Source: Prostheceraeus crozeri
Lineage: Eukaryota > Platyhelminthes > Polycladida > Euryleptidae
Direction: 5' to 3'
NCBI GenBank assembly: GCA_907163375.1
Contig: CAJQUW010001668.1
Location: forward strand, 248,001 to 312,000
Length of the DNA: 64,000 bases
The notes beneath the pieces are model-generated. The model was not told the origin of the DNA, ran no database searches, and saw only the letters and a program-made list of their open reading frames with translations. A program made the translations under genes and the position numbers. Below are positions 48,230-59,543 of the stretch, one piece after another (the first letter of the stretch is position 1; each line of letters starts with the position of its first letter).

Positions 48230-49740
48230 ATGTACTTACTTAGGTATACTTCAGGAGTCAGAGGACTATATAGTCTGTCTCTATTGCGGTTTTCATATAC
48301 AACAAAAGTTCTGCTAAATTCGCTTGCGTTCACTCTCCATGTATAGTACTTTTTCGATGTCGAATAGACATGCTAATCTACCCGGAGTGCAGAACAGAAA
48401 ATTAGTTTGCTACATACATGTTCGACTTCGGCTGCGAATTTAAGCTTAAAATGAGACCATCAGATATCAGCAACAGTTTAATTGATTATACATAATACCA
48501 ATAATCATCCAATGCAAACTGAACTATTTTCTATTACGAGTGATTGCGCATTCGTCCTCAGCCCTCGATTTTGGACATGCTGTTTTTTGTTGCCTACAAA
48601 TCGAACATATATCAAGCAAAGTGCATCGAAAGTTGGAATTGCTTCGATGAATAATCTTGTCAGCAGGTGAATTTCTGAATTTCTGATCCACAGTGGCATG
48701 TCTGCTCATTTTATAAACCAAGGTACTGTCTAGCTAGCCTGGAATGGATAAAAAAAAGCATGACGATGTCGTATAAATGGTAATTTCAAATGATCTAATC
48801 TTAACCAAGCCGAAGTCACGAAAGTAAATCAGTCATAAATGCAGAATAAATGATGTGATATGATAAAAGCTTTGCTTAATATTCGCTGCATCGAACTGTT
48901 TCCTTATTTATCTATTCTGTGAATGCTAAGAATTTACGCATTCTGTGAACTTAAAATGTTTTTCTTTCCATTTTGTATTACTTGCGATGAAGAATTTTTG
49001 TTTGAATGTCGAGCAAAGCGGAAACCGATTGCATATGGAGCAACTTATGGCTTCGAAAAAATGAATGCAGTGCACGGACTGGCCATGGTCAGATTCAATA
49101 CGTAGTAAGTCCATCTAAGAGAAAGTCAAATTTCGCGAAGAAAATCTTTTGTCAAAGTCGAAGCAATTTCTCTCTATTTGCTTTATCTAGGGAACGTTTA
49201 TTTGATCAAGTTTTATATATATATATATTTCTTTGAATTGTTTGATTAAATTTTATATTCCTGATGAGCAATTTTTTTCTTATTAGTTAGACCTTTTATT
49301 CGAAGTTGACATCGTTCGGTAGAGAATTAGGTGAGACATAAGAACAAAACATTCTTCGACCGAATCTGCATTCAATAAAGCAATCAATGAAACACAAAAT
49401 AAATACACAAAACGTTTCGCCTTCGGCTTGGTCACTCGCTATTTATGAAATGTTAATTATTTGAATGCTGTGCGTTGATATCTGGACGGAGTGAGTAGTG
49501 ACTCTTCTGCTTCCAAGGTGCGACGTACATCCATGCTAAGCAAGTTGGAATGCAACATCGATCACTTTACATATTCTGGACCTGGTGTAGTGCAATGTCC
49601 ACAAAGATGCATGCAGACATTTGAAGTTGAGACACTGAAATATTCTCTCAACCTTTAGCGCATTGTCCTTGTTCACCAACATATAAAAAGAACAGAACAA
49701 ACAATTAATTCGATATACTCGTACTGCACATTGGACTTAC
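48230..49740. other. Unassigned stretch
   Basis: Short frames only; a short (AT)n run near 49216-49230. Confidence 0.4.
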
Positions 49741-49832
49741 AACCGCCATGACCTTCTATGCTTTTACAATCATGTAGACATTTACAATTGTGTCCCTCTC
49801 TTTTGCGCATGAAGGAAGATGGGATTTTTGAT
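49741..49832 (-). CDS. Weak candidate exon, cysteine-rich
   Basis: On the minus strand an acceptor-like tatcgtttag precedes 92 bp open in one frame and ending at a GTAAGT donor. The peptide includes KREGHNCKCLHDCKSIEGHG, a cysteine/histidine-rich stretch that could belong to a small zinc-binding or secreted domain. The acceptor pyrimidine tract is poor and no partner exon is visible. Confidence 0.22.
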
Positions 49833-50144
49833 CTAAACGATAACGAAAGATCATTCAATTTACATCTATGTAGTATGTCTCATTTCCCGTGTCTGATTAT
49901 CACTTAGAAATGGTAATGGTAGGAATATTCGATCGCTTCTTCCTTTGTCAGGTAATACTGATGAGTTACGTCGAATACGTCTCACAGTATCATTCAGAAG
50001 TCTAATCGAATATCCATCGCAGCATTACCAGTTTTTTTCTTATGTAGAAATAGTTATTCAAACTTTTCATTTCAAGAAAAACGTCTCACAAAAGGATGTA
50101 CACTATAAGTAATGAAAAATTTATAAATATTTCCTATTTCCCTG
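49833..50144. other. Unassigned stretch
   Basis: Nothing recognised. Confidence 0.4.
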
Positions 50145-50918
50145 CTCCTAACAAACAGGCCGCCTTCCCCCTCTGGATGTCGAGACTTATTCTTTGTATC
50201 ATACAGTCTCCCGCATGTCTCCTGTTGTCATTGTGAGACGCCTAGTGACTGATTCCAAGAAGGTATTGGTCGAATTCCACATGGCACCGCACGTCCCAAC
50301 AGCCACTGGTTGGACCGTCAGCGGGAGTGGTGTACTTGGCTAAATTCCTCGCTTCAGTCGCATTCGCAGCAACTCCAGCTCCAGTGGCAGATTCCGACGA
50401 ATTCGTGCAGGAGAACGCGTCGGAACATGTGGCATCCCATACCAATTTAAAAGGAAAGATAGTCAGGCCATCTGGATGTTTGCCATCTCCGCGGTTCAAT
50501 CCTGGAGGCTCAAGAATGGGAGAAAGTCCACACTTTGATAAGGCTCGACGCAGTGTCTCATTCAGAGCTGCATGGCGTGAAGTTCTACCGGCGCTGTACC
50601 GACAAGACAATGTGTGAATTCCAAACTTATCGATTGTGTCTTTGCACACATAGGTGAATTCTTCACAAAACATACTGCCGACACGCATTGCAACAGCAAA
50701 CCGAAAGCATCCAGCATTATTCCGGCTCTGGAGATTGGGACAGCATGTAGCCAAGAGCCGCTGTAGGCCGATTGTGCTCCAAGAAGCCTTGCTCGTTCCA
50801 CGTTACTAGCGTTGCCAAGCCATTCCTGAATTTGATTCTTGCATTGAGCTTCGTCCCAAACACGCTGCTGACTACTGATACTTTCATGTGGAATATTATT
50901 CTCACCATACTTATCCAT
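50145..50918 (-). pseudogene. Retroelement C-terminal zinc-knuckle/endonuclease-like fragment
   Basis: The minus strand encodes, in two frames, VWDEAQCKNQIQEWLGNA, LLGAQSAYSGSWLHAVPIS and then VAMRVGSMFCEEFTYVCKD, FGIHTLSCRYSAGRTSRHAA and GDGKHPDGLTIFPFKLVWDA. I recognise this order (SWLHA(L/V)PIS, a C..C...H...C knuckle, GRxxRHxxLN, then KRPDGLTL...WDVTV) as a block that recurs widely in marine invertebrate genomes as the C-terminal part of non-LTR-type retroelement proteins. The knuckle plus PD...WD pattern resembles the zinc finger and restriction-like endonuclease of R2/R4-type LINEs. One frameshift lies near 50710, and the expected third segment decays after about 50250. It is a dead fragment; the exact clade is uncertain. 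Confidence 0.55.
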
Positions 50919-51347
50919 CTACCGATCAAGAACATTGCGCAGTCGACTGACATAACAGGATCCGGGAACGTTTGTGAGGATTTTCATTCTGCGATATCAC
51001 TTTCAAACCTTTCTAATTTTCAGTTTCGTTGGACCGATTCCTGATACCTCTTCATAATTCATCCTTCAAGATATTCATTTTCATATACTTGGGGTGATGG
51101 GATCTACACAGAATCACACGATTCGAATTATAAAGTTTCACAAGCAAGGAATGAACAAATCTATTATCAATCACACTTATTTCAAGTCCGAGAAATGGCA
51201 AATTGCCATCCACATATTCTTCTAGAGAGATGAGAAAGTCTTAATATTTTATAATTGAAAATCATACTGTACAATCAAGTTATGGCACAGTAAATTCATT
51301 TGAGTTTAAATGCTTAGTACATTAAACTTTCATGTGACAAAAGTAAC
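50919..51347. other. Unassigned stretch
   Basis: May contain further decayed retroelement sequence next to the fragment above; none recognised. Confidence 0.35.
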
Positions 51348-51595
51348 TACAGTCCGTTTCATAAAAAGTGGATCATCCTAAAATTTGACTAAATAAAACA
51401 TAAGTATGATACAGAAAGCATTTTTCATGTTATTTCATGTCCCTAATATATTTAAATGTCCTTATATAATCTGATAAGCTATGATACAGTAACGGTTCTT
51501 AAGAAGCTAATATTTTGTGGCCCTACCCTTATTGTCAATGACATTACCAATTCGTCTAGGCATTGATTCGATGATATCGTTGATTTTTGACTGAT

Positions 51596-51976
51596 CTAAC
51601 TTTCTCCACTCTCTTTTAACAGTGACGTAAGTTGTGATACGCCATCTGTAGGTAGCAGTGAACGACGAACGTTACGTTTTAGAATACTCCATACATTTTC
51701 TATGGGATTCAGATCAGGAGAACGAGCTGGCCAAGATAATGTCCTAAGCCCTAATTGAGACTTGCATAAGTTGACTCTACTACTCCTGTGACACGTAGCA
51801 TTATCATCCATAAATAACCAAGTCGATGGATCACCAAGTTGATCTGTCATTTGACCAATGTTCATTCGTAAAACATTCACATAGCGTTCAGAATTCATGG
51901 TTCCTTGCTGCATGTGAAGTAGTTCTAGCAAGGCTGACACTTTGCCTTTTGTGAATGCGATCTCGTTATTGTTCAT
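51596..51976 (-). pseudogene. Tc1-type transposase remnant with internal deletion
   Basis: Starts MNNNEIAFTKGKVSALLEL like copy 1, then jumps to HMQQGTMNSERY: about 200 bp encoding the first catalytic aspartate and following strand are deleted. The second aspartate (FMDDNATCH) and glutamate (SPDLNPIEN) remain. Near the C-terminus one T is missing from the run in tctctttttaacag relative to copy 1, shifting the frame, so the normal GRATKY end is lost. Inactive. Confidence 0.85.
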
Positions 51977-52080
51977 TTGTGCTTTGCATTGTTTTCAACC
52001 GGTAAGAGATAGATTTCTAGCTGAAAGCAATCAGGAGTGCTGCCAACACCACCGCAACGAAGTCAGGAAGCTATGGAACA

Positions 52081-52336
52081 CATAGAAATAGATTGTTTAT
52101 CTGAAGTTGACTAGAATGGAAATTGACTCAAGGTCGCGGCACATCCGAGGGAACTAAGTTGGGGCATGAAGAACCAATGAAAAGCTTAGAATTACGCATG
52201 TGACTGATTCTAGACCAATGATACAGCCGTTGACAAGTGTATCTAAGTGAAAATGCGTGCGATTTTTGTGCCACTATTGTGCATTGCAAGAAGCTTCATT
52301 TCCATTCTAGAGGTGTTATTGTTATCAATTTCTATG
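52081..52336 (+). mobile_element. hAT-like MITE inserted in Tc1 copy 3 (256 bp)
   Basis: Begins catagaaat and ends atttctatg, flanked by the perfect 8-bp duplication atggaaca (52073-52080 and 52337-52344). The empty site is visible in Tc1 copy 2 (inverted) and nearly so in copy 1, which proves both the element boundaries and the duplication. Same family as the nest at 31805-32588 and the copy at 62132-62382. It is non-coding. Confidence 0.95.
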
Positions 52337-52745
52337 ATGGAACATTAAGTCCAGTTAATCACATGTAGCAGTTACATTATTGTTGATGAATAATGTTGCT
52401 ATACTGGCTCTGATTGACCGATTTTCTTTATTTTTGTTTTGCTTGATAGCTTTTGGCTTGTAGAACAACATATTACATAACAAAGGAAACAAATGTAATT
52501 TTATAAGAGTGAGGTATGATTTTGTTTAACATTGCTAAATGAAGATCAAATTATCTACTACTTTTTCATCTATAACAGGAAAACAACTCAATATTCATGC
52601 TTGAAATTTCCAACAATGATATTAGTAAGCACAACTGACATATCTTCCAAATTTCAGAGAAATTCGTTCAAGTTTGGCGGAGTTAGACAAAGTTGAAGTT
52701 AAGGCGATGTTTAAGGGTGATCCATTTTTTATGAAACAATCTGTA

Positions 52746-54221
52746 GTAAAAGTCAAAATAAGTAATTGCGAGATATTTAAATGAGAAGAAAATTGCATGC
52801 ACAATGTTGGAAAAAAAGAAAATGCTAAAAGTGCACAAGCCTCATGTGTGTATTAAGACAGTAAATTCGACAAGTCAATTTTCTTCTTCCATAACAGCCC
52901 TTGACGAAAAACCAATTGCAACGGCACAAGCTCAAGGGAAAAAAGTACAACATACTCTCTTATTCGCTATCAAACCGGCAGCCTCAATTGTCAACTTCTA
53001 AAAAGTTGGACAGAAGCCATTTCGTACAGTGGATGAGATGGAATACTTTCACAAGCATTTAAAAATGTGGCATCTTGCTCCTCAAAGAGTACACTCAAAG
53101 AGTTGACTAGCCTGCTCCTCGGAATGTACACAGATTTCAAGCAAATCACTAGCAGTGAATACATCGTCAATGTATCTCTGCCAAAGTATTGCGGTCTGTT
53201 CCCTTCTTTGCATCATTTAGCCCTCGATAGTCCATGAGGATAATAGCACAAGCACCGGATATACTATTGTCCATTTGTAGACTATGCTTCTCTTTGTAAG
53301 TTTTATTCTCTATCAAGATCGCATCAGATGAAGACATAATCGCTATAGATGCACGAAATCATTTCAATGGAGATTTTCCAAGTCACTTTGGAGTCTATAT
53401 TGCTCCAGTTACTTTGCTTATGTTGTTGTAGTATAAGGAAGAAAGACCTGCTATCGAAGCTTTAAATTCTTCTACTATACACGGTCAGATGTTCTACTAT
53501 ACACGGTCAGACACAGCGACGTTCGAATGATTGATTGAAAAAAGTGAAGTGCCTACAAAAAGGCTTTATGCACTTGCTCAGGTAGATTCATTAAACACAC
53601 TATCCAGATATTTCACTGGACTTGATTGGAGCATAATTTCGTCGAAATTACCAGATATTTTTATAGTTAATGTACGAACAAGCAATTACACTTTCGAAGT
53701 TGCTGTATTGCATGTATTGCTCATTTGCAACCACACATTTTCCAAATAGTGCTTTAGAATTTGCATTTCATCATATACACATAATGGTAGATTTATTTAA
53801 TAATGAGTGCCAAGTCACAAATCACAGACACGTTTGATAGCCTAGTAACTTCAGGATTAGTATCACCGTTCCTGAGGCACTGAAGGTATTTAGCTGGAAA
53901 TAAAGCAAAAATGCCCAGATTCTTGTTTCAATATATGTGAAATAAGCAAACTCTGCTGTTGAATTCGAAAAAGAATTTGATTTTACAAGCTTGAAAAGAT
54001 TCACAACTTTTATCTTTCATCACCGAAACAATAGAACAGAACCAAACAAGCATGATTAGTGATCAGGACTTAAACATTTGATATGTAGCATGCATTCGAT
54101 TAGTATTTTTCACAGTCTTCTTCTCGATCATGATGTTAAAAATTACCGATCAAAGACTGCAGTTGATTTGTTTTCAACCACCACCATCAAGTCAAATTGA
54201 GTAAGATAAAATAATTGTTCA
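52746..54221. other. Unassigned stretch
   Basis: A weakly protein-like plus frame at 52804-53001 is followed in another frame by FRTVDEMEYFHKHLKMWHL near 53018-53075, suggesting an old decayed coding region I cannot identify. A 23-bp direct repeat (ttctactatacacggtcaga) occurs twice near 53470-53512. Confidence 0.3.
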
Positions 54222-54300
54222 CTTTATGCTTACAGTGGTGTCCCACAAGGATCAAATATGGTACCATACCCTTTTTCTGTATTTGTCAAGTTACTAGATG
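54222..54300 (+). pseudogene. Reverse transcriptase motif remnant of a LINE
   Basis: From 54231 the plus strand reads YSGVPQGSNMVPYPFSVFVK. The SGVPQGS...P.LF..F sequence is the hallmark block of non-LTR reverse transcriptases (S.G.PQGS.LGPLLF). Flanking sequence is too decayed to extend, and repeat X begins at 54431. Confidence 0.7.
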
Positions 54301-54430
54301 CGAAACTCACGAAGCTTCTCTGGCTGTTGGGCATCAAATAAGAAGAATTCCACCATTTCCCTTTCTCAATATTGCAGAAAACGCTTTCTGTTTTTGGAAG
54401 GAAGGTGTGAAAAGGTGTCTAGAGGAAGTT

Positions 54431-54713
54431 CTCATGAAATTCCTTTGATAATCAGCTTGATTTCCGCTTAGTTGTGATGCTTATTATCAAAGATTTGTTC
54501 CTTTTGATATCCAGCTTGTTTCATACTACTTATATAGGGTCATCTCGGTAGTATATAAATTGGGAAAAATTGTAACTTTTTCAAAACTGCTCAAATAATT
54601 ATTTGGACCACGGGAACGCAAAAAAAATCTCCGCAAAAAACTGAATCTTTTCATATAAAAATTGAGTCGAGGTACTTTTTTGAGCCGACACTCTACCTAT
54701 ATATCCCTACTCT
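54431..54713 (+). repeat. Dispersed repeat family X, copy 3 (right part only)
   Basis: Aligns with about 9855-10146: ctcatgaaattc, gatatccagcttgtttcat, aaaactgctcaaataat, ttggacc and ccgacactctacct. The left 370 bp of the family are missing. Confidence 0.6.
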
Positions 54714-55184
54714 ATGGTGCTTGTAAAACGGTCGTTCGTGCTGTTCATGAACCTGATGTTAGAGCATGTGTGCGGCATTTTAGACATTTCAGAACGCAGG
54801 AAGAAGTAAAAAATCTTGAAAAGCAACTCAAAAAATTTCAGATGTATGTCATCGTAAACTTAAACATGTGTGAAATCAGCTGGGATTATCGAAAGCTAAT
54901 TGATTGCTTTATAATTCCAATTTCATTTAAATGATTTTTGGTATTTCCAATTTTAATTAATTGATGGCATGAAATTTCAAAAATAAATTGCTGATGTTGA
55001 TGTGTATTTATTAAAGTAATAAAAATCAAGCATATACCTAAAATAGATGAGAAACAATAACTTTAAAGACACCTTCTCGAGTGACTTCCGATTTCGAATC
55101 ACATAGCTACCATCATAGAAGGAATTCAGTCGTAAATCAAATTGTTTGAAGTCATCTGCGATAATGCTCTTAACTGGAAGACAC
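54714..55184. other. Unassigned stretch
   Basis: Nothing recognised. Includes a 90-codon plus frame from 54662 without known domain. Confidence 0.35.
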
Positions 55185-55797
55185 ATATTGAGTTTGTCTC
55201 AAAGATGGCTGCGTCCAAGTTGCATGTCTTAAGACAGTTGAAGCCATTCCTAAGCGATGAAAGTCTTGTGAACATATACCATGCTTGCATTCGTTCCTCA
55301 ATGGAACATTGTTCCCCATGATTTTGTAATTTACCGTCATATCGATCGGACTTTTTGGAACATATTCAGAGACGTGTCCACAAGATTGTGTGTGGAACCA
55401 GCAAGTGTGACTGTAATTTATTCCTACCTACATCTTTTTTTAGCAGACGTACCTTGCTAAGTTTAAAGTTGTTTAGCATACTTGTACAAAACTCACAGCA
55501 TCCTCAGCACCACCTTTCTCTCCCTAGACTTACTTATACACAATTGTTCCAAATGCCAAAATGTCGAACTCAGTTATGTCGAAACTTTTTTATTATTAGC
55601 TAGTCGCGTCTTTCAAATATTAGATTTACTTTGAAATGATAACTTACTTTGATCCACTTCTCATCACCTTATGTAAATTTCTTTGTCATGTGGTCTGACA
55701 ATTGACTTTTAAATGTGAATTGTGCCCCCACGATTTCCAATGTTGGGACTTTCCTGAAAATGAAACTGTTATCTATCATTTATTATTATTATTCAAT
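55185..55797 (+). pseudogene. CR1/L2-type LINE, 3' fragment
   Basis: The plus strand reads SKMAASKLHVLRQLKPFLSD, VNIYHACIRSSMEHCSP, then (after an in-frame stop) RSDFLEHIQRRVHKIVCG. These are the thumb and post-RT blocks of a CR1/L2-like LINE (KLxxLRRLKxFLS, YxxxIRSxLEYCSP, LExIQRRAxKII.G). The end is followed by about 190 bp of 3' UTR and an (ATT)n tail near 55782-55794, like the copy at 18822-19496. It is 5'-truncated and interrupted by at least one stop, hence dead. Confidence 0.75.
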
Positions 55798-56904
55798 TCC
55801 GCACTGCTCACGAATGCCAATTCCATTTAATAGATTGAAAGGAGGAATGAAATTTCAATCAAATTTTGATATTTGCCTCCTTTTAGTGTGACATCTAGGA
55901 AGAAGGTGACAATGGTACAGGGCATCCTTTAAGAAGTCTGCAGCCGCTTCATAAATATGGCCTGGTCAGAGAGCGACTATGAGTGCAGGCCAATGACACC
56001 AATATATCTGGAATTATTGCAACAAAGTAATGCAGTTGTTGTCCTATACCTGTGCTTCTTCCCAATACTTGAGAAAATGCCTGCTTTGTAAATAGGTCAC
56101 TGTCAGAGTGAATAAAATGTTGGATATACTCATCAAATCTTGCAGATATGACAGAAATTATGACAGAAATTCTCAATTGTCCTGCATTTCTGTATCAGGT
56201 AAAAATGTGTGTCAGTTTGCATCAAATTAGCTCAATGTCATTTATTTTTGAAAGTTATCATCAGTTTTGACGAAAATTATTTTACAGACTCCTCGAAAGC
56301 ATCACTTGATAAATTAAATTAGAAACTGCATTGAATTTCCTATCTCTAAAGCGTGGGAACTCTAAGAAAATCAGCAGTGTAAAAAGTTGTTTCTGTGTGA
56401 GATTCTCCTGATTTATACCTATACCCAAAGTCTGAAGTCCTTTAAACAACCGTAGGGAAAATTCCAATCGATGTCAAACTTAGCGACATCATCTGACCGA
56501 GTGGGACAATCTCTCGGTCACTGATCATGCGCTATAACAAGTAACCAGTAATTTCAATCCTTCGACGTTTTCGTTTTAAAAATCGGTAAACGGGATAGTA
56601 GTGGTAAGGTAAAACGAATGAAGATTTATTACTTTTCAAATGACAGCCTAAATAAGATTTAAGCTGATAATTTGAAAGGTAATATAATGCATTGTCTACT
56701 TATATTTCTAATTCTATGGTGCAATGATATAGGAATAATGGCAGTTTGTGCATTGCTGCCTGCGGTCGGCAGGCAGCAAATGGCATTACCCTGCCGTCAT
56801 TTTTCAATACTTACAGTTATAACATAGAAGTTACTGCTAAGATCACAGACTTCTAAATTGCAGAAGAATTTTCTGCTACAGAAAGTCTATGGATAGATGT
56901 AGGT
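55798..56904. other. Unassigned stretch with a small perfect hairpin
   Basis: At 56753-56779 an 11-bp perfect stem (ttgctgcctgc / gcaggcagcaa) encloses a 5-base loop. Otherwise nothing is recognised. Confidence 0.4.
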
Positions 56905-57008
56905 AATAGATAATGGATGATTTTGAGGTCATTATAAACTTATTAACCGAAGGCCGCTATGCCTGAGGTTAATAAGTTATGACCGAAATAAATCATCCAT
57001 TATCTGTT
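56905..57008. mobile_element. Foldback element with about 43-bp arms
   Basis: Arms 56905-56948 and 56967-57008 pair through agataatggatgattt and cttattaacc / ggttaataag, with a GC-richer 18-bp loop (gaaggccgctatgcctga). This is the layout of a short palindromic MITE. TA bases adjoin both outer ends, so a TA target duplication is possible. Confidence 0.6.
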
Positions 57009-57091
57009 ATAATGCATGCTATAGATATGTTTCAGAAGAGGTTGATAATTTCCATAATTACCTCTGTACACGGCATAGAAATTAACAATAC

Positions 57092-57160
57092 CATAGAAAG
57101 TCCTAGAATGGATTGCATGAAAATTATGGCACACGCCGGGGGAACTTAGTTGGGGCAAAA
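57092..57160 (+). repeat. Diverged relative of the 256-bp hAT-like MITE
   Basis: Shares catagaaa, tagaatgga, ggcaca(c/t) and gggaacttagttggggca in the same order as the first 110 bp of the MITE, with many changes and a gap. It is an old or sister-family copy; its right end is not found. Confidence 0.5.
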
Positions 57161-57855
57161 TGCAAATTGTACGAGCTGGTTTCCAAGTTTTCTGATTGGC
57201 ATTTATATTTATCAAGCCAATTTGTGATGTGGATTGTTGCCCCTTGTCCAAAGATCATGTACACAAAAGCAATAATGAATTTACAAAATACTGCGGCGAC
57301 AGGATGACAAAGAAGGAAATCCTTTAAAACGTTCTGTACGTTCATCATTTTGAAATATCGCTCATATTTATTATTAAGAGTATAATCAGACTCTTATGCA
57401 ACTTGTAATGTCGATTTACAGAGCATGCATTACTCCAGCTTGAAATCAGAGGCCAATAAACCTTCGGGTATTCATTTTACTTTAAAGGGTTCCCTTGTTG
57501 TTTACATTTGAACAATTTTCAAAATTTTCGCATGCTTTCGAATATCAGCTTCCAAAATATCATCAAACTATTTCACATAAGTCATTCAATGATCCAGCGA
57601 CATTCTATTTATCTGAGAAATTATTGTAGGTAAAGAAGCTTTCAGTGTGTTTATTCCAGAAAAGCACTAGGTCTTTTAACCGCTTGACCGAGAAATTATC
57701 CAATAATTAGAAATTTTATCTGTGAATTCTTGAGATATTCTTCCAACCAGTACAGCGACCACTTTCAATATAACTGTGGGAATCAATTTTTAATTCGTAA
57801 TCTAGTGTTGAAAAATTGTATAATAGTTGTGAATGACTGGCACAAATAGACACAG
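57161..57855. other. Unassigned stretch
   Basis: Nothing recognised. Confidence 0.4.
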
Positions 57856-58101
57856 TATATTAATCCATGGAATAGTAGGTTATTTCATATGATACAATAA
57901 CACCATCTCACTTACAATTCTCTTCAAGAAAATCCTGTAGTTTTCTGTCAACAACTTCCACAACCAACTTGGCAAATAGTTTGACTATGATGCAATGTTT
58001 TACATCGAATCTGATCTACAAACCATAGATTTTCCATGTGCCATCATCGCATATATGCAAGATATCAAACTTCCATTAGTGTACTATGATCTACTTCTAT
58101 G
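57856..58101 (+). repeat. Dispersed repeat family Y, copy 1
   Basis: About 246 bp that recur in direct orientation at 60998-61249. Shared words: tatattaatccatggaatag, caaatagtttgactatgat and tgatctacaaaccatagat. The ends (ccatggaatag ... ctacttctatg) are roughly inverted, so it may be a further MITE family, but no target duplication is visible. Confidence 0.6.
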
Positions 58102-58781
58102 GTACACGGATATCTCTCATAATTACCTCTAAACACGGATATCTTGAAGTCTGTATCTTGCTATTTCACAAGTTGTTGATTAACATTTTTCCATTATGAA
58201 ACATGACAAGTCACCATGCTATGGTAAATTTTACATGATTATTGAGATTCAAATTTCTAGAAATAGAAAGCATACAATTTCTAGTATAGCAGCTTGAGAT
58301 AAGGATGTGTCAGCTTGCAAGCTACAAGCGACAATCGGTCGGTGAACAAAAAAATGGAATATTTTATTTATCTCATGGAAAATTAACAAAAGCAAATGGT
58401 AGCCTAATTGAATGCGCATGTGCTGAATAGCTTAATTTTGCAAGCCTATTCCTATTATGCGTTGCATCAAACGCAGTTATCTGCAAAATATTATATTTCA
58501 GCATTTCGCATTTGAAGTTGAAGGTCAATAGGCTATATCGACAAGATTGCTATTTTGATGCCCTTTTAAATGGCATGATTTTTTACCTTGATATATTTTG
58601 GAATAGTGAATGGTTGTCTCGACATAACGTATTGTCTAATTTTCATAAAATTCTGATCAACATTGCAGAAGATTAATGCATTTTAACACAACCAAAATGA
58701 TGTTTGACGGATTATGATAGAATATAAAAACAATGCAGTAAAAGAAGAGGCTGAATATCTAGTGAAATTTTGTGAAGGAAT
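58102..58781. other. Unassigned stretch
   Basis: Nothing recognised. Confidence 0.4.
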
Positions 58782-58866
58782 ATAACATTATTATGTTTGA
58801 TTTCCGTGCAAATATCTCCGTGCACGTCGGAGATTTTGCATAGGAAATCAAACATAATAATGTTAT
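58782..58866. repeat. Near-perfect 85-bp palindrome
   Basis: The two halves pair over about 39 bp per arm: ataacattattatgtttgat... outermost, then gtgcaaat(at)ctccg / cggagattttgcat, closing on a 7-base loop. The terminal ttgtaatatcttgga just right of it is inverted again at 58987-59001. It would extrude a strong hairpin in DNA or RNA. No element ends are recognised. Confidence 0.75.
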
Positions 58867-59541
58867 TGTAATATCTTGGAAGTCTATCATCATAGAAACG
58901 GATATCATAGTAATAAAAATATGACGCTGTGCGTTCAACAATATTTCCTTTTTGATTGTAGAATTGAATTTGAACATAGCAATTAAATCCAAGATATTAC
59001 AATGCAATGTTTTTGGTTGATCACATTCAACGCAATAATGACGATAGCAACAAGAGGAAGAGTTCCGTTTATCATCCAAAGAAACGCTCTAGCTCAACAC
59101 CGATAGTGACTTGGACATGGTATGTTGATATTATATCACTACAAAATATATGTTGGACCGTCACATTGCGCAGTCAGAACGTTCTTTTTGCAAGCATCAT
59201 CCACAGTAGAACTATAGCTTCACTTGGTAGAATGACCACTATCAAAGCTGGGATCGTTCAACAAAATGGCTTCTCTCAATGAGCGCACTTACAGACATTG
59301 CCACAGCAAAAGCAAAGTGAGCGATTGCAAGTCCATTAGAAAACTCTTCAAACCTGAAGGCAAAATCCGAAGATGCTTTTTCTAAGTCTATTATGCCTAG
59401 TCACCGTCACCTATATCGTTGCAAAGTAGGTAAATCTAGGTGCTTCTGGTGCTACATAGCGAATTGATTGTGGAAATTATTAACCTGTATACATAGAAAG
59501 CTGCACAATAGCATGCATTATATGTATATAAGTAGACAATG
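58867..59541. other. Unassigned stretch
   Basis: Contains the inverted word tccaagatattacaa at 58987-59001 that pairs with sequence beside the palindrome. A 91-codon plus frame at 59007-59282 has no known domain. Confidence 0.35.
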
Positions 59542-59543
59542 TA

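Larger units (their letters stand above)
51350..52743 (-). mobile_element. Tc1-family element, copy 3, carrying a MITE (1394 bp)
   Basis: Same ends and orientation as copy 1: starts cagtccgtttcataaaaa and ends ttatgaaacaatctg, with TA flanks at 51348-51349 and 52744-52745. Of its length, 264 bp is a later hAT-like MITE (52081-52336) plus one 8-bp duplication. The body is nearly identical to copies 1 and 2. Confidence 0.9.

Noticed and set aside
50327-50617. 96-codon plus frame
   Set aside because: Antisense shadow of the recognised retroelement fragment on the minus strand.
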